Assembly: GCF_003967355.1 (NCBI RefSeq)
Contig: NZ_BIFH01000044.1
Coordinates: 1-64,000, forward strand
DNA from: Embleya hyalina
GTDB lineage: Bacteria > Actinomycetota > Actinomycetes > Streptomycetales > Streptomycetaceae
Length of the DNA: 64,000 nucleotides
Direction: 5' to 3'
The notes beneath the pieces are model-generated. The model made no database searches. It was not told the DNA's origin and saw only the letters and a list, made by a program, of their open reading frames with translations. A program made the position numbers and the translations under genes. Below are positions 34,901 to 44,827 of this stretch, one piece after another. The first letter of the stretch is position 1, and every line of letters begins with the position of its first letter.

Positions 34901-36188
34901 CGGGCGGGTCGCGCGGTGGCTGGTCCGGGAAGGCGTCGAGCGGGTGGTGTTGGCCGGGCGGCGTGGACCCGACGCGCCCGACGCGGACCGACTGCGCGAG
35001 GAACTGACGGCCGCCGGGGCCGAGGTGGCGGTGCTCGCCTGTGACCTGGGCGATCGGGACGCGGTGGCCGCGCTGTTGGCGGAGGTACGGGCCGGCGGCC
35101 GGCGGATCGACACCGTCGTACACGCGGCGGGCGCGGTGGTGGTCGGCCCGTTGGCGGGCGGCACCGTCGCGGACCTGGCCGAAGCCTCGGCGGCCAAGGT
35201 GGGCGGCGCGCTGCTCCTGGACGAGCTGCTGCGGGCCGACGAACCCGACACCATGGTGCTGTTCTCCTCCGCCGCCGGGGTGTGGGGCGGCGCGGGTCAG
35301 GGGCCGTACGCGGCGGCCAACGCCTGCCTCGACACGATCGCCGAGCGGCGCCGGGCGCGCGGGCTGCGTACCGTCTCGATCGCGTGGGGGCAGTGGGCCG
35401 GCGGCGGGATGGCCGACGGCGCGGCCGGCGCGCACCTGGACCGGATCGGGGTGCCGGCGATGGACCCGGACCGGGCCCTGGAGGCACTGCGACAGGCCCT
35501 GGACGAGGACCTGACCGCCGTCACGGTGGCCGACGTGGACTGGCCGAGGTTCGCCGCCGGGTACACGGCGGCCCGGCCGCGACCGCTGATCGTGGACCTG
35601 GTGGCGGCGGAGGTCCCGGCGGTGCCCGCCGCCGACGTGCGCGGGGCGGCCGAGTCGGACGGTCCGAGTGTGTGGCGGGCCCGCCTGGCCGAACTGGGCG
35701 CGGCGGAGCGGGAGGCCGAACTGCTCGCGCTGGTCCGCACCGAGGTCGCGGCGCAGTTGGGCCATGCCGATCCGGCCGCGATCGAACCCGAACGGCCCTT
35801 CCGCGACCTCGGGTTCGACTCGCTCGCGGCGGTCGGCCTGCGCAACCGACTCACCGCGACCGTCGGTCTCCGGTTGCCCAGCACGCTGGTCTTCGACCAC
35901 CCGACGGCGGTCGCGCTGGCCGCGCACATCGACGGCGAACTCTTCGGGGAGACCGTCGGGACGGTCCCGATCCTGGCCGAACTGGACCGTCTGGAGGCGG
36001 CCCTGGGCGAACTGGGCGACGACTTCGCCGAACGGGGGAGGGTCGGTGCCCGGCTGGCCGAACTCGTCGTGAAGTGGCGGGAGATCGAGGCCGCAGGCCG
36101 CAAGGCCGAGCCCGAGGGCGGGGATTTCGCGGCGGTGGAGGACGAGGAGATGTTCGACATGCTCGGAAAGGAGTTCGGCATCTCCTGA
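25950..36188 (+). CDS. Two-module type I polyketide synthase (3412 aa)
   Basis: This PKS has an N-terminal docking helix (residues 1-33, [13 protein letters not shown]), then KS-AT-DH-KR-ACP and KS-AT-KR-ACP modules, and a C-terminal docking tail (about 3334-3412). The ATG at 25950 is supported by AAGGAG at 25936-25941, eight bases upstream. Both modules have intact KS cysteines; the second reads DSACSSS rather than DTACSSS. Module details are given separately. It sits 58 bases after the four-module PKS and 85 bases before the terminal PKS, and that second gap holds a perfect hairpin. In leptomycin numbering this protein would set C18=C19, the C20 oxygen that closes the lactone, and the C21 methyl. 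Confidence 0.97.
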   Translation: MANEDKLRDYLRRATTELQETRLRLRETEDKWHEPLAIVGMHCRYPGGVASPDDLWDLVDAGTDAITGLPPGRGWEVDEAANGTSYRGGFLTDAADFDADFFGISPREALAMDPQQRVLLEASWTVFEHAGIDPTTLRGSRTGVFVGVIASDYLSRLARVPKEVEGHLLTGSLVSVASGRLAYHFGLEGAAVTVDTACSSSLVAVHLAGQALRAGECDLALVGGATVLATPGAFDEFSRQQGLAGDGRCKSFAAGADGTGWSEGVGLLLMERLSDARRNGHRVLAVVRGSAVNQDGASNGLTAPNDLAQERVIRQALANARLAATDVDAVEAHGTGTRLGDPIEAQALLATYGRDRPAERPLRLGSIKSNIGHAQAAAGVAGVIKMVQALRREVLPRTLHVDEPTPHVDWSAGRVALLTEPMAWPAGERVRRAGVSSFGVSGTNAHVIVEEAPPVAEPAEAADPIRPLGGVTPWVVSARTEDGLRAQAERLREWAIGRPEADPADVGRSLASGRALSGHRAVVLGRDTAELVEALSAVVDGEPEAIVGEARRGSGRTAVLFTGQGVRSHGMARELYAAFPVFAAALDEVCAAFDAVSPFSVRDVLLAEGEGEGEGGEDTGVAQPALFAYEVALYRLWTSWAAAPDAVAGHSLGEVVAAHVAGVFSLADAVTFVAARAALMSALPAGGAMVAVGTSESATARLLADHPGVGIAAVNGPTSVVLSGEAAAVEEVARVCVERGLRSSRLRVSHAFHSALMEPMLDELARVVAGLTLRPARMAIGSNLTGRIGSAEQLCDPRYWVDHVRRAVRFGDVLDALRADGVRTFVEIGPDAALTPMVADVTADADDVVAVATRRRERDPVTGAVEALARVFVHGTPVDWAALVPGRWVDLPTYAFTRRRFWLDAGTGAGDPTGLGQGTVDHPLLGAVVGLADGHGSLFTGRLSLDTHPWLADHVVLDTVLLPGTAFLELALHTGRRVGCERVEELALETPLAFGERGGCQVQVWIEAAGPDERRRAITIHSRPDDGDGDEGWIRNAVGTVAPVEDQAPADTAADAGPWPPAGATPVPIDDFYPWLADNGVAYGPCFRAVRAVWRRGEEIFGEIALPEQVGYEADRFGVHPALMDATQHLLGVAAFADPAETEDGGLALPFSWREVRLHTPGAASVRARVVRTGPESVTLSLADEDGRPVAEVESLAVRPISAERLRTSTAGRRDPLYTLRWTPLPRTSAAPGTGAPAIIAESGSGDPFAGRLGGTVHPDLTTLGDALDAGLPTPEVVVLAWPTTPAGPLGDVPDPDDVHVAVHRALATVQTWLGDERFTGARLVVVTRGAVAVADEEVRDPAAAAVGGLVRSAQSEHPDRLVLVDLDEDAASPEALLAAIGAGEPQLAVRAGVAYLPRLTRTPAIEPSEPLFAPDGTTLVTGGTGALGALVARHLVVAHGVRRLLLVSRRGIAAPGAGALAAELTGLGATVDVVACDVSDRADLAKKLAAIPSAHPLSAVVHVAGVVDDGVIGALTPERVDRVLRPKVDAALHLHEATRHADLTAFVLFSSVAGVIGSLGQANYAAGNAFLDAFAQRRRALGLPAVSMAWGLWAEESGLMREEFAETDRQRINRSGVLPLSDEQGLALFDAALAHGEPILAPVRLDPTALRRLEDELPAILRGLVPASRRDGSRSGVADTRRLAQRLAGRSESEQLRLLTELTRAQAAVVLGHAGADAVAADRAFTELGFDSLTALEMRNRLNTVTGLRLPATVLFDYPNAAALARFLRTETLRVPQYAQAAANAPARARVSDEPIAIVAMSCRYPGGIDTPEELWRCVAGGVDLTSPFPTDRGWDLGALYDPDPDRSGRCYTREGSFMREIDRFDAELFGISPREALAMDPQQRLLLETSWEAFERAGIDPSSLRGSNTAVFAGLMYADYAAGRVGDVGDELEAYIGNGNSFGVASGRVAYTLGLEGSAVTVDSACSSSLVALHWAAHALRSGECDLALAGGATVMSTPSVFVEFARQRGLAPDGRCKSFAAAADGTAWGEGIGMLLVERLADARRNGHPVLAVLRGSAINQDGASNGLTAPNGPSQQRVIRQALANAGLATADVDAVEAHGTGTVLGDPIEAQALLATYGRDRPAERPLWLGSIKSNFGHTQAAAGVAGVIKMVMAMRHGMLPPTLHVDEPSPHVDWSSGRVELLAEGRPWPEVGRARRVAVSSFGISGTNAHVILEQADEEPEPAARSAADAGVGGVLPWVLSARTEAGVRAQAARLRDWAGARPDVDPADVGWSLASGRAVFERRAVVWGRDGAELTAGLDALAAGRDAGVRSVLAGGIGGSGEPAAGPVFVFPGQGSQWVGMAAELLACCPVFADSVAECAAAMDPLLADWALLDVLRDASAALLERVDVIQPVLFAVMVGLARWWESCGVRPSAVIGHSQGEIAAAHVAGFLSLEDAVRIVVLRSRALRGLAADGDGMLSVGVSAERGGELVARGEGLSLAAVNGPSSVVLSGPVEGLAPIVAECERDGVRARWIPVDYASHSARMDDVREVLAESLAGVRPGIGRVPMYSTVSGLKVTDPADLGGEYWFENLRRTVRLATAVGAAAADGLTVFVECSPHPGLVVPLGDTLDALGSTSGTVVETLRRGEGGPERLVAALAAAFVSGLPVDWAGLLRHDGVRRVQLPTYAFQGRRFWLEPDMGTALPGRAASAPVVGDAEDGRLWEALAAAGAEDLAAELEVAADAPLSDVLPALTSWRARRRADATVRSWRYGVRWEPWAAPAPSVDGAGRLLLVAPDGEVGDVLAGALAERGAEVVVLSAAGERSALARRLAAIGEQGVLAGVVSLSAVGRTGDADPVSALAPVLTLVQALGDAGIEAPLWVLTRGAVSVLGEEPTSLAGAAVQGLGRVVGLEHPGRWGGLVDLPEVVDGRVAQTLAGILAAGTGGTDPGEDEIAIRPLGVFVRRLARMAGPEGGGTSRWRPGATALVTGGTGALGGRVARWLVREGVERVVLAGRRGPDAPDADRLREELTAAGAEVAVLACDLGDRDAVAALLAEVRAGGRRIDTVVHAAGAVVVGPLAGGTVADLAEASAAKVGGALLLDELLRADEPDTMVLFSSAAGVWGGAGQGPYAAANACLDTIAERRRARGLRTVSIAWGQWAGGGMADGAAGAHLDRIGVPAMDPDRALEALRQALDEDLTAVTVADVDWPRFAAGYTAARPRPLIVDLVAAEVPAVPAADVRGAAESDGPSVWRARLAELGAAEREAELLALVRTEVAAQLGHADPAAIEPERPFRDLGFDSLAAVGLRNRLTATVGLRLPSTLVFDHPTAVALAAHIDGELFGETVGTVPILAELDRLEAALGELGDDFAERGRVGARLAELVVKWREIEAAGRKAEPEGGDFAAVEDEEMFDMLGKEFGIS
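26048..31260 (+). other. PKS module E: KS-AT(malonyl)-DH-KR-ACP
   Basis: The KS begins near residue 34 of this protein. The AT near 556 has FTGQGVR, GHSLGE and HAFH (about 751), predicting malonyl-CoA; it contains a short Glu-Gly run (27772-27800) where related ATs have a non-repetitive loop. The DH near 918 has [10 protein letters not shown] and [10 protein letters not shown]. The KR near 1416 has [11 protein letters not shown] and ANYAAGN, so it should be active and B-type. The ACP serine is near 1733. An E-alkene without a branch is expected (C18=C19). Confidence 0.9.
31333..35945 (+). other. PKS module F: KS-AT(methylmalonyl)-KR-ACP
   Basis: The KS begins near residue 1795 and the AT near 2334, with GHSQG and YASH (about 2526) for methylmalonyl-CoA. 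There is no DH: the AT runs into a dimerisation/linker segment and the structural half of the KR. The catalytic KR (about 2970) has TGGTGALG, lacks the LDD motif, and has [16 protein letters not shown], which is the A-type tryptophan pattern with glutamine rather than histidine three residues before the tyrosine (A1-like). The ACP serine is near 3290. A retained hydroxyl next to a methyl is expected; this hydroxyl (C20) can close a six-membered lactone. Confidence 0.9.
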
Positions 36189-36192
36189 GCGG

Positions 36193-36213
36193 GGCCGGCG
36201 ACGACCGCCGGCC
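36193..36213 (+). promoter_or_regulatory. Perfect hairpin between two PKS genes
   Basis: GGCCGGCG, a five-base loop and CGCCGGCC form an 8 bp all-matched stem five bases after the stop codon of the two-module PKS. There is no T-tract, and the same operon continues 60 bases later, so a full terminator is unlikely. A partial terminator, a processing or stability element, or chance in GC-rich DNA are all possible. Confidence 0.4.
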
Positions 36214-36273
36214 GCCGGTCCGACGACACACGGCTCGATCGGGTTCGACCAGGAAGAGGACGGACGTACGGAC

Positions 36274-39200
36274 ATGTCGAACGAAGAGCGGCTGCGGCAC
36301 TTCCTCCGGGAGACCGCCACGGATCTGCGCCGCACCAAGCAGCGGCTGCACGAGGTGGAGTCGGCCGCCCGCGAGCCGGTGGCGATCGTGGCGATCGGGT
36401 GCCGCCTGCCGGGCGGCGTACGCTCCGCCGAGGACCTGTGGGAGCTGGTGCGGACCGGGACGGACGCGATCGCCGGCTTCCCGCGCGATCGGGGCTGGGA
36501 TCCGGCGAACGTGTACGCGGGCCTGCCGGGCGGCGAGGGCGGCGTGGGCGGATCCGGCGGGTCGACCACCCGGCAGGGCGGATTCGTCTACGACGCGGCC
36601 GAGTTCGACGCCGAGTTCTTCGGTGTCTCGCCGCACGAGGCGTCGGCGATGGACCCGCAGCAGCGGCTGCTCCTGGAGACCGCGTGGGAGACCTTCGAGC
36701 GGGCAGGCATCGATCCGCTGTCGATGCGGCGCAGCCGAACCGGCGTGTTCGTCGGCGCCGGCGCGCTCGGCTACGGCGGCGGGATGCGCGCGGACAACGC
36801 CGAGATCCAGGCCCATCGGGTCACCGGCGGCTCGATGTCCGTCGTCTCGGGGCGGATCGCCTATACGCTCGGCCTGGAGGGGCCGGCGGTCACCCTCGAC
36901 ACGGCGTGTTCGTCGTCGCTGGTGGCGCTGCACCTGGCGGCGAACGCGCTGCGTGCGGGGGAGTGCGACCTGGCCCTGGCCGGCGGCGTCACGGTGATGG
37001 CCCGGCCGACCGCCTTCGTGGAGTTCTCCAGGCAGGGCGGATTGGCGTCGGACGGCCGCTGCCGCTCGTTCGCGGCGGCGGCGGACGGCACCGGGTGGGG
37101 TGAGGGCGTCGGGCTGCTGCTGGTGGAGCGCTTGTCGGACGCGCGGCGTCGAGGCCATCCCGTACTGGCGGTGCTGCGCGGCTCGGCGGTGAACCAGGAC
37201 GGCGCGTCGAACGGCTTGACCGCGCCGAACGGGCCGTCGCAACAGCGGGTGATTCGGCAGGCACTGGCGGCCGCCGGCCTGTCGGCCGCCGATGTGGACG
37301 CGGTGGAGGCGCACGGGACCGGGACGGTGCTCGGCGACCCGATCGAGGCGCACGCGCTGTTGGCCACCTACGGGCGGGACCGGCCGGCGGATCGGCCGCT
37401 GTGGTTGGGGTCGGTGAAGTCCAACATCGGGCACACCCAGTCCGCGGCCGGGGTCGCCGGGGTGATCAAGATGGTGATGGCCCTGCGGCACGGGCTGTTG
37501 CCGCGCACGTTGCACGTGGACCGGCCGTCGCCGCACGTGGACTGGACCGCGGGACGGGTCGAGCTGCTGATCGACGAGGTGCCGTGGCCCTCGGGCGTTC
37601 GGGTGCGTCGGGCGGGTGTGTCGTCGTTCGGGATCAGCGGGACGAACGCGCATGTGGTCCTGGAGGAGGCGCCGGCGATCGAGGGGGTTTCGGAGGATGT
37701 GGTCGAACCCGCCCCGGGTGTCGGTGGGTTGATTCCGTGGGTGGTGTCGGCGCGCTCTCCGGAGGCGTTGCGCGCGCAGGCGGCACGGTTGCGGGAGTCG
37801 GGGGTCGAGGACGCGGCGGACGTGGGCCGATCCTTGGTGACGGGACGGGCGTTGCTGGAGCATCGGGCGGTGGTGCTGGGCCGGGACGCCGCCGAGTCGG
37901 GGCGCGGGTTGGCCGCGTTGGCGGCGGGGGCCCCGGGTGCGGTCGAGCCGTCCGAGGCGGGAACTCCGGTCGTGGTGACCGGGCATGTGCCGCGAGCGGG
38001 CGGTGTGGGTGGTCGGGTCGCCGGGCGGGGTGCGGTGGTGTTCGCCGGGCAGGGTGGCCGGTTGCCCGGGATCGGGCGGGAACTGTACGCGGCTTTCCCG
38101 GTGTTCGCCCGGGCGCTGGACGAGGTGTGTGCGGCGTTCGACGCGGTGGTGCCGTTCTCGGTCCGGGACGTGTTGCTCGGCGCGGACGGGACGGGGCCGC
38201 TCGGTGTCGATGCCGAGGACACCGGGGTGGCCCAGCCGGTGCTGTTCGCGTTCGAGGTGGCGTTGTACCGGGTGTGGAGTTCGCTGGGGTCGGTCCCGGA
38301 CTTCGTGGTCGGGCACTCGCTGGGTGGCATCGTCGCGGCGCATGTGGCGGGGGTGTTCTCGCTCGCGGACGCGGTGGCGTTCGTCGCGGCCCGGGCCCGG
38401 TTGATGAGCGCGTTGCCGGGCGGGGGCGCGATGCTCGCGGTGGGGGCGAGCGAGGCGCAGGTCACCGCGCTGTCGGGTGGGCTTCCGGTGTCGATCGCGG
38501 CGGTCAACGGCCCGGCGAGTGTGGTGGTTTCGGGCGCGCTGACGGCCGTGGACGAGGTGGCGGCGCGGTGCGCGGCGCGCAGTTGGCGCAGCTCGCGATT
38601 GCGGGTCTCGCACGCTTTCCATTCGGTGCTGATGGAGCCGATGCTGGCCGAACTGCGGGACGCGTTGGGCCGGTTGTCGTTCGGGGCACCGGAGATCGGG
38701 TTGGTGTCGGACACCACCGGGCGGGTGGTGTCCGCCGAGGAGGTGGGTGATCCGGAGTACTGGGTGCGGCATGTGCGCCGAGCGGTGCGCTTCGCGGACG
38801 CGGTCGGCACGCTGCGTGAGCGGGGTGTGGCCACCTTCGTGGAACTGGGCCCGGACGCGGCGCTGACCGCGATGGTGGCCGAGTGCACGGCGGGCGAGGG
38901 CGAGGTGCTGGGAGTGCCGGCCCAGCGGCGCGGCCGACCGGCCGTGGCGACCCTGGCCGGCGCGCTGGCCACGGCGTTCGTGCGGGGGCTGCCGGTGGAC
39001 TGGGTCGGGGCGCTCGGCGGCCCGGGCGGACGGCGGGTGGAGCTGCCGACCTACGCGTTCCGGGGGCGGCGCTACTGGCTGGAGCCGGCGAAGGAATCGG
39101 TGACGCGGGCCGGTCCGGATCCGGTGGACGGTCCCCTGTGGGATGCGGTCGAGCGGGCCGGGGCGGACGAACTGGCCACGATCCTGGGCGTGTCCCAGGA

Positions 39201-42090
39201 CGCGCCGCTGCGCGAGGTGGTGCCGGCGCTGTCGTCCTGGCGGGCCCGGCGGCGGGTGGACGCGACGGCCGCGTCGTGGCGCTACGCGGTGCGGTGGGAG
39301 CCGTGGGCGGGCGGGTCGCCCGACACGGCCGCGTTGTCCGGGCGTTGGCTGCTCGTGCACCCGACCGCGAGCGATCCGGCGGACGCGCTGGCCCGGGAGA
39401 TGACCGAGCGCGGCGCGGAGGTGGTGCGGGTCGGGGAGGAGGGCATCGGGTCGCACCTCGGGTCCGAACCCGTCGCGGGGGTGGTGTCGTTGATCGGCCT
39501 CGGCTTCGGCTCGGGTCCCGGTTCCGGCTCGGGTTCCGGCCCGGGCTCCGGTCCCGGTTCCGGCTCGGGCTCGGGCTCGGGTTCCGGCCCCGGCTCGGGT
39601 CCCGGCTCGGGCTCGGGTTCCGGTTCGGGCTCCGGTTCCGGTTCCGGTTCCGGCTCGGGTTCCGGCCCCGGCTCGGGTTCCGGCTCGGGCTCGGGTTCCG
39701 GCTCGGGCTCGGGCTCGGGCTCCGGTTCGGGTGTGGGTGAGGAGTGCGCCGGCCTCGTGGGCGCCGTGGCGGCGATGGGTGAACTGCTCGCGGACTTGCG
39801 CCGGTTCGAGGTCGCCGCCCCGCTGTGGTGTGTGACCCGGGCGGCCGTGTCGGTCCTGGGCGAGGACCTGGACAGTCCGGTGGGCGCCGGCCTGTGGGGC
39901 AGGGGCCTGGTGGCGAGCCTGGAGCAACCCGGGTGCTGGGGCGGCCTGGTCGACCTGCCGGCCGCCGCGGACGCCCGCGCGTTGGGGGCGCTGGCCGCGA
40001 TCCTGGCCGGGACTTCGGCCGAGGACCAGTTCGCCATCCGCCCGCTGGGCGTGTTCACCCGGCGGCTGACCCCGCTGCCGGCCGAGGAGTCGAGCCGGGT
40101 GGTGCGTACCCGCGAGGCGGCGCTGATCACCGGCGGCACCGGCGTCCTGGGCGCGCACGCCGCCCGCTGGCTGGTCGCGCACGGCACCGAACGGGTGATC
40201 CTGCTCGGCCGACGCGGCGCGCGGGCACCCGGATTCGACGCGCTGCGGGCCGACCTCGAGGCGGCCGGCGCCGAGGTGGTGCCGATCGCCTGCGACCTGA
40301 CCGCGCCCGACGCGGCGGAGCGGCTGCGTGCCGCGTTGCCCGCGACGGGTGCGCGGATCCGTACCGTCGTGCACGCGGCGGGCGTGCCCGGTTCGCCCAC
40401 CGCGACCGACGCCGACGCGGTGGCGGACACCGTCACCGCCAAAGTCGCCGGCGCGCTGGCCCTGGACGCGCTCTTCGGGGCGGACCGGGCCCTGGACGCG
40501 TTCGTGCTCTACTCCTCCGGCGCGGGGGTGTGGGGCGGCGCCGGACAGGGCGCCTACGCGGCGGCCAACGCCTTCCTGGACGCGCTCGCCGTGCGCCGTC
40601 GGCAACGCGGCCTGCCCGCCACGGCGATCGCGTGGGGGCCGTGGGCGGCCGGCGGGATGGCGGACGGCGAGGGCGAACGGCTCCTGGCCCGGGTCGGCGT
40701 ACGGGCGATGGACCCGGCCGCGGCGCTGACCGCACTGGGCCGGGCCCTGGTCGAGGACCTCACCTGCGTGACGGTGGCCGACCTGGACCGGCCCCGGTTC
40801 GCGGCGGGCTACACCTCTGCCCGCCCCCGGCCGCTGATCGCCGACCTGATCGACGCGGAGCCGCCGACCGAGGCCGCCCCGCCGACCCGACCCGGCGGGG
40901 TGTGGGACCCGACGGTGACCCGCTCGCCCGCCCGGCTCGCCGCCGAACTGCTCGACCTGGTCCGCGCCGAGGTCGCCGCGCAACTCGGGCACGCCGGCGT
41001 CGAGGCGATCGAACCCGAGCGGCCGTTCCGCGACCTCGGCTTCGACTCCTTGGCCGCCGTCGGCCTGCGCAACCGCGTCGCCGAGGCCACCGGCGTACAC
41101 CTGGCAGGCACCCTGATCTACGACCACGAGACGCCCTCGGCCCTGGCCGCACACCTGGCCGACGCCCTGCGCGACGGTGTGCCCGAGACCCGCCCGGCGC
41201 GGGCGGAGGCGGGCCGCGCCGAGGACTCCGACGAAATGCTCGGCACGGTCTACCGCAAGCTGGCCCTGCTCGGCCGAATGGACGACGCGGAATCGCTCCT
41301 GGTCGGCGCGGCCGGCCTGCGGCAGACCTTCGAGGACCCGAACCGGCTCCCGCGGACACCCGGCTTCACCCGGCTCGCGCGCGGCCCGGCCCGGCCCCGG
41401 GTGATCTGCTTCCCGCCGTTCGCGCCGGTCGAGGGCGCCATCCAGTTCGGCCGGCTGGCGGGCGCGTTCGAGGGCCGGCACGACACGGCGGTGCTGACCG
41501 TACCGGGCTTCCGGCCCGGTGAGCCGCTGGCCGCCTCGCTGGACGTGCTGCTCGACCTGCTGGCCGAGGCCACACTGCGGTGCGCCGGGGACGACCCGTT
41601 CGCCGTGCTCGGCTACTCCTCCAGCGGCTGGCTCGCACAGGGCGTGGCCACCCGTCTGGAGGCGGCCGGCCGGCCGCCCGCCGGGGTCGTACTGCTCGAC
41701 ACCTACCTGCCCGCCACGATGTCGCGGCGGATGCGCAAGGCGATGAATTACGAGGTGATCGTGCGGCGGCAGGCGTTCACCGCGCTCGACTACATCGGGC
41801 TGACCGCGATCGGCACCTACCGCCGGATGTTCCGGGGCTGGGAGCCCAAGCCCGGCTCCGCGCCGACGCTCGTGGTGCGGCCCTCGCGGTGCGTCCCGGG
41901 CTCGCCGGAGGAGCCGATGACCGGCGAGGACTGGCGTTCCACCTGGCCGCACGAGCACACCGCCGCCGAGGTGGAGGGCGACCACTGCACGATGATCGGC
42001 GAACACGCGGAGCAGACCGGGGCGGTGGTGCGCGCGTGGCTGGCCGGTGACAGGGCGGTTTCGAACGACACGAGGGAAGGCACGGCATGA
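36274..42090 (+). CDS. Terminal PKS: KS-AT(malonyl)-KR-ACP-thioesterase (1938 aa)
   Basis: This is the chain-terminating PKS. Domains are an N-terminal docking helix (1-33), KS from 35, AT near 586 (FAGQGGR, GHSLGG, HAFH near 780, malonyl-CoA), a linker and structural KR half containing a Gly-Ser tract (1079-1153), catalytic KR near 1282, ACP serine near 1592 and TE from about 1708. The KR has TGGTGVLG and [16 protein letters not shown] without LDD, so it is A1-like. There is no DH, so the chain should leave as a 3-hydroxy acyl thioester closing on the 5-hydroxyl as a delta-lactone. A glycine-rich insert replaces the usual acidic loop near the KS start (36511-36570). The ATG has only a weak upstream purine run (36251-36260). 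Its stop overlaps the next start (ATGA), implying translational coupling. Confidence 0.97.
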   Translation: MSNEERLRHFLRETATDLRRTKQRLHEVESAAREPVAIVAIGCRLPGGVRSAEDLWELVRTGTDAIAGFPRDRGWDPANVYAGLPGGEGGVGGSGGSTTRQGGFVYDAAEFDAEFFGVSPHEASAMDPQQRLLLETAWETFERAGIDPLSMRRSRTGVFVGAGALGYGGGMRADNAEIQAHRVTGGSMSVVSGRIAYTLGLEGPAVTLDTACSSSLVALHLAANALRAGECDLALAGGVTVMARPTAFVEFSRQGGLASDGRCRSFAAAADGTGWGEGVGLLLVERLSDARRRGHPVLAVLRGSAVNQDGASNGLTAPNGPSQQRVIRQALAAAGLSAADVDAVEAHGTGTVLGDPIEAHALLATYGRDRPADRPLWLGSVKSNIGHTQSAAGVAGVIKMVMALRHGLLPRTLHVDRPSPHVDWTAGRVELLIDEVPWPSGVRVRRAGVSSFGISGTNAHVVLEEAPAIEGVSEDVVEPAPGVGGLIPWVVSARSPEALRAQAARLRESGVEDAADVGRSLVTGRALLEHRAVVLGRDAAESGRGLAALAAGAPGAVEPSEAGTPVVVTGHVPRAGGVGGRVAGRGAVVFAGQGGRLPGIGRELYAAFPVFARALDEVCAAFDAVVPFSVRDVLLGADGTGPLGVDAEDTGVAQPVLFAFEVALYRVWSSLGSVPDFVVGHSLGGIVAAHVAGVFSLADAVAFVAARARLMSALPGGGAMLAVGASEAQVTALSGGLPVSIAAVNGPASVVVSGALTAVDEVAARCAARSWRSSRLRVSHAFHSVLMEPMLAELRDALGRLSFGAPEIGLVSDTTGRVVSAEEVGDPEYWVRHVRRAVRFADAVGTLRERGVATFVELGPDAALTAMVAECTAGEGEVLGVPAQRRGRPAVATLAGALATAFVRGLPVDWVGALGGPGGRRVELPTYAFRGRRYWLEPAKESVTRAGPDPVDGPLWDAVERAGADELATILGVSQDAPLREVVPALSSWRARRRVDATAASWRYAVRWEPWAGGSPDTAALSGRWLLVHPTASDPADALAREMTERGAEVVRVGEEGIGSHLGSEPVAGVVSLIGLGFGSGPGSGSGSGPGSGPGSGSGSGSGSGPGSGPGSGSGSGSGSGSGSGSGSGSGPGSGSGSGSGSGSGSGSGSGSGVGEECAGLVGAVAAMGELLADLRRFEVAAPLWCVTRAAVSVLGEDLDSPVGAGLWGRGLVASLEQPGCWGGLVDLPAAADARALGALAAILAGTSAEDQFAIRPLGVFTRRLTPLPAEESSRVVRTREAALITGGTGVLGAHAARWLVAHGTERVILLGRRGARAPGFDALRADLEAAGAEVVPIACDLTAPDAAERLRAALPATGARIRTVVHAAGVPGSPTATDADAVADTVTAKVAGALALDALFGADRALDAFVLYSSGAGVWGGAGQGAYAAANAFLDALAVRRRQRGLPATAIAWGPWAAGGMADGEGERLLARVGVRAMDPAAALTALGRALVEDLTCVTVADLDRPRFAAGYTSARPRPLIADLIDAEPPTEAAPPTRPGGVWDPTVTRSPARLAAELLDLVRAEVAAQLGHAGVEAIEPERPFRDLGFDSLAAVGLRNRVAEATGVHLAGTLIYDHETPSALAAHLADALRDGVPETRPARAEAGRAEDSDEMLGTVYRKLALLGRMDDAESLLVGAAGLRQTFEDPNRLPRTPGFTRLARGPARPRVICFPPFAPVEGAIQFGRLAGAFEGRHDTAVLTVPGFRPGEPLAASLDVLLDLLAEATLRCAGDDPFAVLGYSSSGWLAQGVATRLEAAGRPPAGVVLLDTYLPATMSRRMRKAMNYEVIVRRQAFTALDYIGLTAIGTYRRMFRGWEPKPGSAPTLVVRPSRCVPGSPEEPMTGEDWRSTWPHEHTAAEVEGDHCTMIGEHAEQTGAVVRAWLAGDRAVSNDTREGTA
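39508..39732 (+). repeat. 75-codon Gly-Ser/Gly-Pro tract inside the terminal PKS
   Basis: Residues 1079-1153 strictly alternate glycine with serine, or with proline at six places. Glycine codons are GGC or GGT and serine codons TCG or TCC, so the DNA is an imperfect six-base repeat. It lies in the structural (non-catalytic) half of the KR, between a VVSLIGLGF strand and [11 protein letters not shown]. The matching place in the preceding module has a loop of roughly 10-15 ordinary residues. The frame stays open on both sides and the flanking protein is normal, so this is an in-frame expansion, probably a flexible loop. Confidence 0.95.
41396..42030 (+). other. C-terminal thioesterase domain with GYSSSG nucleophile motif
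   Basis: This alpha/beta-hydrolase domain (from about residue 1708) begins [10 protein letters not shown] and has the nucleophile elbow GYSSSGW (residues 1780-1786), an aspartate in VVLLDTYLP, and a histidine in EGDHCTMI. Related PKS thioesterases usually read GxSxG, so the last glycine of the elbow is replaced by serine here (S1784); the catalytic serine should be S1782. The triad looks complete. Given the 5-hydroxyl from the preceding module, release as a six-membered lactone is inferred. Confidence 0.85.
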
Positions 42091-42623
42091 CCGACCCGCG
42101 ATATTCGCGATACCTGCATCCCGGCTCCGTCGACCATCTCGACGCGCGGTTCCTGGTACACCGGGCCGCGATCCAGGATCTCGTCGCCGCGTACAGCCTG
42201 AGCTACGACGCGGGCGACTACGACGGACTCGGCGACCTGTTCACCGAGGACGCGACGTATGCGTTCACTCCCGCCCCCGAGGGTTTTCCGCCCTCGGTGT
42301 CCGGCCGGGACAAGATCGTCGCGGCCATGGCCGCGCTGCGCGAGCACAACCTGCGCACCCGGGGCGGCCACCAGCGGCACTTCGTGACCAACACGGTGAT
42401 CACCCGACTCGACGGCGACACCGCCGAGGTGCGATCGCTGATGGCGGTCGCCTTCGCCCATCCGCAGGACGGCCGGCAGGAGTTCACCCGCAGCGGGGTG
42501 TACGCCGACGTGCTGGCCCGGCAGGGCAGCCGGTGGCGGATCGCCGACCGGCACCTGTGGTTGGCCGAGTTGCCGGCGCCGCGTCCCGCCGACCCGCCCG
42601 TTCCGGAGGAGACCCGGCCATGA
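42087..42623 (+). CDS. SnoaL/BaiE-like NTF2-fold protein, candidate lactone dehydratase
   Basis: This 178-residue protein belongs to the SnoaL_4/NTF2-like fold, which includes scytalone dehydratase and the bile acid 7-alpha-dehydratase BaiE. Visible features are an N-terminal helix ([19 protein letters not shown]) with Tyr36 and Asp41 five residues apart, as in the catalytic Tyr/Asp pair of BaiE, then histidines 95 and 98 in HQRHFVTN, and the strand [15 protein letters not shown] near the end. It starts inside the stop codon of the terminal PKS (ATGA at 42087-42090) and its own stop overlaps the P450 start, so the three genes are translationally coupled. Because the last PKS module lacks a DH and the inferred product is an unsaturated lactone, dehydration of the 3-hydroxy lactone is a reasonable role. 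Cyclase, isomerase or hydroxylase roles known for other SnoaL-like proteins cannot be excluded. Confidence 0.85.
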   Translation: MTDPRYSRYLHPGSVDHLDARFLVHRAAIQDLVAAYSLSYDAGDYDGLGDLFTEDATYAFTPAPEGFPPSVSGRDKIVAAMAALREHNLRTRGGHQRHFVTNTVITRLDGDTAEVRSLMAVAFAHPQDGRQEFTRSGVYADVLARQGSRWRIADRHLWLAELPAPRPADPPVPEETRP

Positions 42624-43798
42624 TTCCCGTGCTCGAACTGGTCCAGATCTCCACACTCCCCGACGCCGAGCGGGAACTGGAGCACCTGGCCCGGCGATAC
42701 CCGATCATCCGCACCCGACAGGTCGGCGGCATCGAGGCGTGGACCGTGCTCGGCGCCGGGCTGACCCGGCAACTCCTCGGTGACCCGCGGCTGTCCAACG
42801 ACCTGCATACCCACGCGCCGCACGCGGCCCAGTCCGCCGACGGTCCGACCGTGCTGTTCGAGCAGGACAACCCGGACCACGCGCGCTACCGCCGCCTGGT
42901 CGGCGCCGCGTTCGCCTCGCGGGCCGTGCGCGACCTGGAACCGCGAATCGTCGACATCGCGCGCACACTGCTCGACCGACTGCCGGCCGAGGGCGGCACG
43001 GTGGACATCGTCGAGGCGTTCGCCAATCCCTTCCCCCTGGAGGTGATCTGCGAACTGCTCGGCGTGCCGATAGCGGACCGCGAGGTGTTCCGCACCCGCG
43101 TGGAGAACATGGACTCGCCCTCGACGGCGGTACGCCGGGCGGCGATGGACGCGTTCGTCGCCTACTGCGCCAACCTCGTCGACGCCAAGCGCGCCGAGCC
43201 GACCGAGGACCTGCTGAGCGAGCTGGTGCAGGCCGAACTCGACGACGGATCGCGGCTGTCGGCCAACGAACTGATCGGCTTCGGCTCCGTGCTGCTGTTC
43301 GCGGGCCACGTCACCACGGCCTACCTGATCGCCGCCGCGCTGTACGAACTCATCACCCACAAGGCCCAATTGTCCGCGCTCCGGGCCGACCCGACGCTCG
43401 TCGAGGGCACCGTCGAGGAGGCGCTGCGCTTTCGCGGCTCGTTGTTGTCCACCACGAACCGGGTGGCGCTGACCGACCTGGAGATCGGCGGCGTCGTCGT
43501 GCGCCGAGGCGACCTGGTCCGCTTCCTGCTCTCCGCCGCCAACCGCGACCCGGCGATCCGCGAGGATCCGCATACCTTCGACATCACCCGCTCCACCACG
43601 GCCCACCTGGGCTTCGGCCACGGCCCCCACTTCTGCCTCGGCCAACGCCTGGCCCGCCAGGAGATCAAGGTGGCCCTCACCGAAATCGTCACCCGCTTCA
43701 CGACCCTCGAACTGGCGGTCCCGGCGGAAAAGCTGCGCTGGCGCGCCTCGGACTTCCTGCGCGGCCTCGCCGAACTACCCCTGACGTACGCCCCGTGA
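42620..43798 (+). CDS. Cytochrome P450, PKS tailoring enzyme
   Basis: This soluble bacterial P450 has 392 residues. The I-helix motif is AGHVTT (228-233), the K-helix ExxR is EALR (267-270), and the heme-binding loop FGHGPHFCLG (332-341) has the ligand cysteine at 339. The ATG at 42620 overlaps the preceding stop (ATGA) and has GGAGGAG at 42605-42611; a longer in-frame reading from 42047 would overlap the whole upstream gene and is rejected. The acid that normally precedes the I-helix threonine pair (AGxE/DTT) is valine here. In the leptomycin family the starter methyl is oxidised to the C1 carboxylic acid, and a P450 beside the PKS genes is the expected catalyst. That assignment is by context. 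Electron-transfer partners are not encoded nearby. Confidence 0.93.
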   Translation: MIPVLELVQISTLPDAERELEHLARRYPIIRTRQVGGIEAWTVLGAGLTRQLLGDPRLSNDLHTHAPHAAQSADGPTVLFEQDNPDHARYRRLVGAAFASRAVRDLEPRIVDIARTLLDRLPAEGGTVDIVEAFANPFPLEVICELLGVPIADREVFRTRVENMDSPSTAVRRAAMDAFVAYCANLVDAKRAEPTEDLLSELVQAELDDGSRLSANELIGFGSVLLFAGHVTTAYLIAAALYELITHKAQLSALRADPTLVEGTVEEALRFRGSLLSTTNRVALTDLEIGGVVVRRGDLVRFLLSAANRDPAIREDPHTFDITRSTTAHLGFGHGPHFCLGQRLARQEIKVALTEIVTRFTTLELAVPAEKLRWRASDFLRGLAELPLTYAP

Positions 43799-43814
43799 CC
43801 ACCGACGAGGAAGG

Positions 43815-43841
43815 GCGGACCGGCCCCGGCCGCCGGTCCGC
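43815..43841 (+). terminator. Strong hairpin after the P450 gene, likely end of the PKS operon
   Basis: GCGGACCGGC, a seven-base loop and GCCGGTCCGC form a perfect 10 bp stem starting 17 bases after the P450 stop. There is no T-run, which is usual for actinobacterial terminators. Its position after the last tailoring gene and before a separately started TetR gene supports a terminator role. Confidence 0.6.
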
Positions 43842-43992
43842 GCCCGCTCGTGCCCGGTGAGCGTTACGCGCCGCCGAACAGTCGATGTCGGCTGCGCGTC
43901 GCCCGTCGCGGACCCCGGGGCCCTCGTGGTTGCGTACCATCTCCGGGGATCGGCGGGCGGCGCCGGGCCACGAGCGACAGGGGTGCGACGAC

Positions 43993-44619
43993 ATGGACGG
44001 ACCTACGGGGGAGTCGAAGGCACCCACGGGCCTGCGCGAGCGCAAGAAGGCGCGCACCCGGCAGGTGATCTCCACGGTCGCGTTCGACCTGTTCGAGGAC
44101 CAGGGCTTCGAACAGACCACCGTCGACATGATCTGCCGCCGCGCCGACGTGGCCCACCGCACCTTCTTCCGCTACTTCCCGACGAAGGAATCGCTGCTGT
44201 TCGGCTGGGACTTCGGCGACCTCATCCTGAACGCCTTCGCCGCCGCCCCCGCCGACCTCGACCTGATCCCCGCACTCGAACACGCGATGACGGTCAGCCA
44301 GGGCAACCTCGAGGACCACGCCGAACACACCGCCCGCCGCCACGCGCTGCGCCGCCGCTTCCTGGGCGTGCGCGCGGTACACGACCACGGCGTGGCCCTG
44401 ATCGACACGGTCGCGCACCGCGTCGTCACCACCGCCGCCACCCGCCTCGGGGTCGACCCGGCCGTGGACCTGCGCCCCCACGCGCTCGGCGCCCTGGTCG
44501 CGGCGATGACCCGCCGCCGGGTGATCGACGGCGTCGACCCGGGCCCGATGCACGAGTGGGCCGACGCCTTCCGCACCCTGCTCCCGACGCCGGCCGCACG
44601 CACCGACCGACACGAGTGA
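43993..44619 (+). CDS. TetR-family transcriptional regulator
   Basis: The protein has 208 residues with an N-terminal helix-turn-helix (about residues 18-64: RQVISTVAFDLFEDQGF, then TTVDMICRRADVAHRTFFRYFPTKESLL) and a C-terminal helical ligand/dimer domain typical of the TetR/AcrR class. The ATG at 43993 has AGGGG about nine bases upstream (43978-43983); an in-frame start at 43885 would add a low-complexity arginine-rich extension. It lies between the PKS operon terminator and an amidohydrolase gene on the same strand. It could control the polyketide genes, a transporter or its neighbour; no matching palindrome was identified near it, so the target is unknown. Confidence 0.9.
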   Translation: MDGPTGESKAPTGLRERKKARTRQVISTVAFDLFEDQGFEQTTVDMICRRADVAHRTFFRYFPTKESLLFGWDFGDLILNAFAAAPADLDLIPALEHAMTVSQGNLEDHAEHTARRHALRRRFLGVRAVHDHGVALIDTVAHRVVTTAATRLGVDPAVDLRPHALGALVAAMTRRRVIDGVDPGPMHEWADAFRTLLPTPAARTDRHE

Positions 44620-44827
44620 GCCGCCGCCGGTTTCGGATCGGCGCGGTCGTGGACCGGGCGCCCGGACCCTTCCCACCCCCCACTCCCTCGGTCTTCGTCC
44701 GCGCGGACACATCTTCGGCACGCCACTCGTGTGCGGATCCGAGGCTCCCGGTCGGAGCGCGGGCGGATACTCGGGAAGTCGGGGAGCCCCGGGGAGGCGG
44801 TGGGTTCCCATATCCGAGAGGTTCCAC

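Noticed and set aside
39508-39732. Antisense Pro-Glu repeat protein opposite the Gly-Ser tract
   Set aside because: It is the complement of the Gly-Ser codons inside a well-supported PKS frame and has no other coding support.
42047-42619. Extended P450 start overlapping the whole SnoaL-like gene
   Set aside because: The internal ATG at 42620 has a strong GGAGGAG site, overlaps the preceding stop as ATGA, and gives a normal 392-residue P450.
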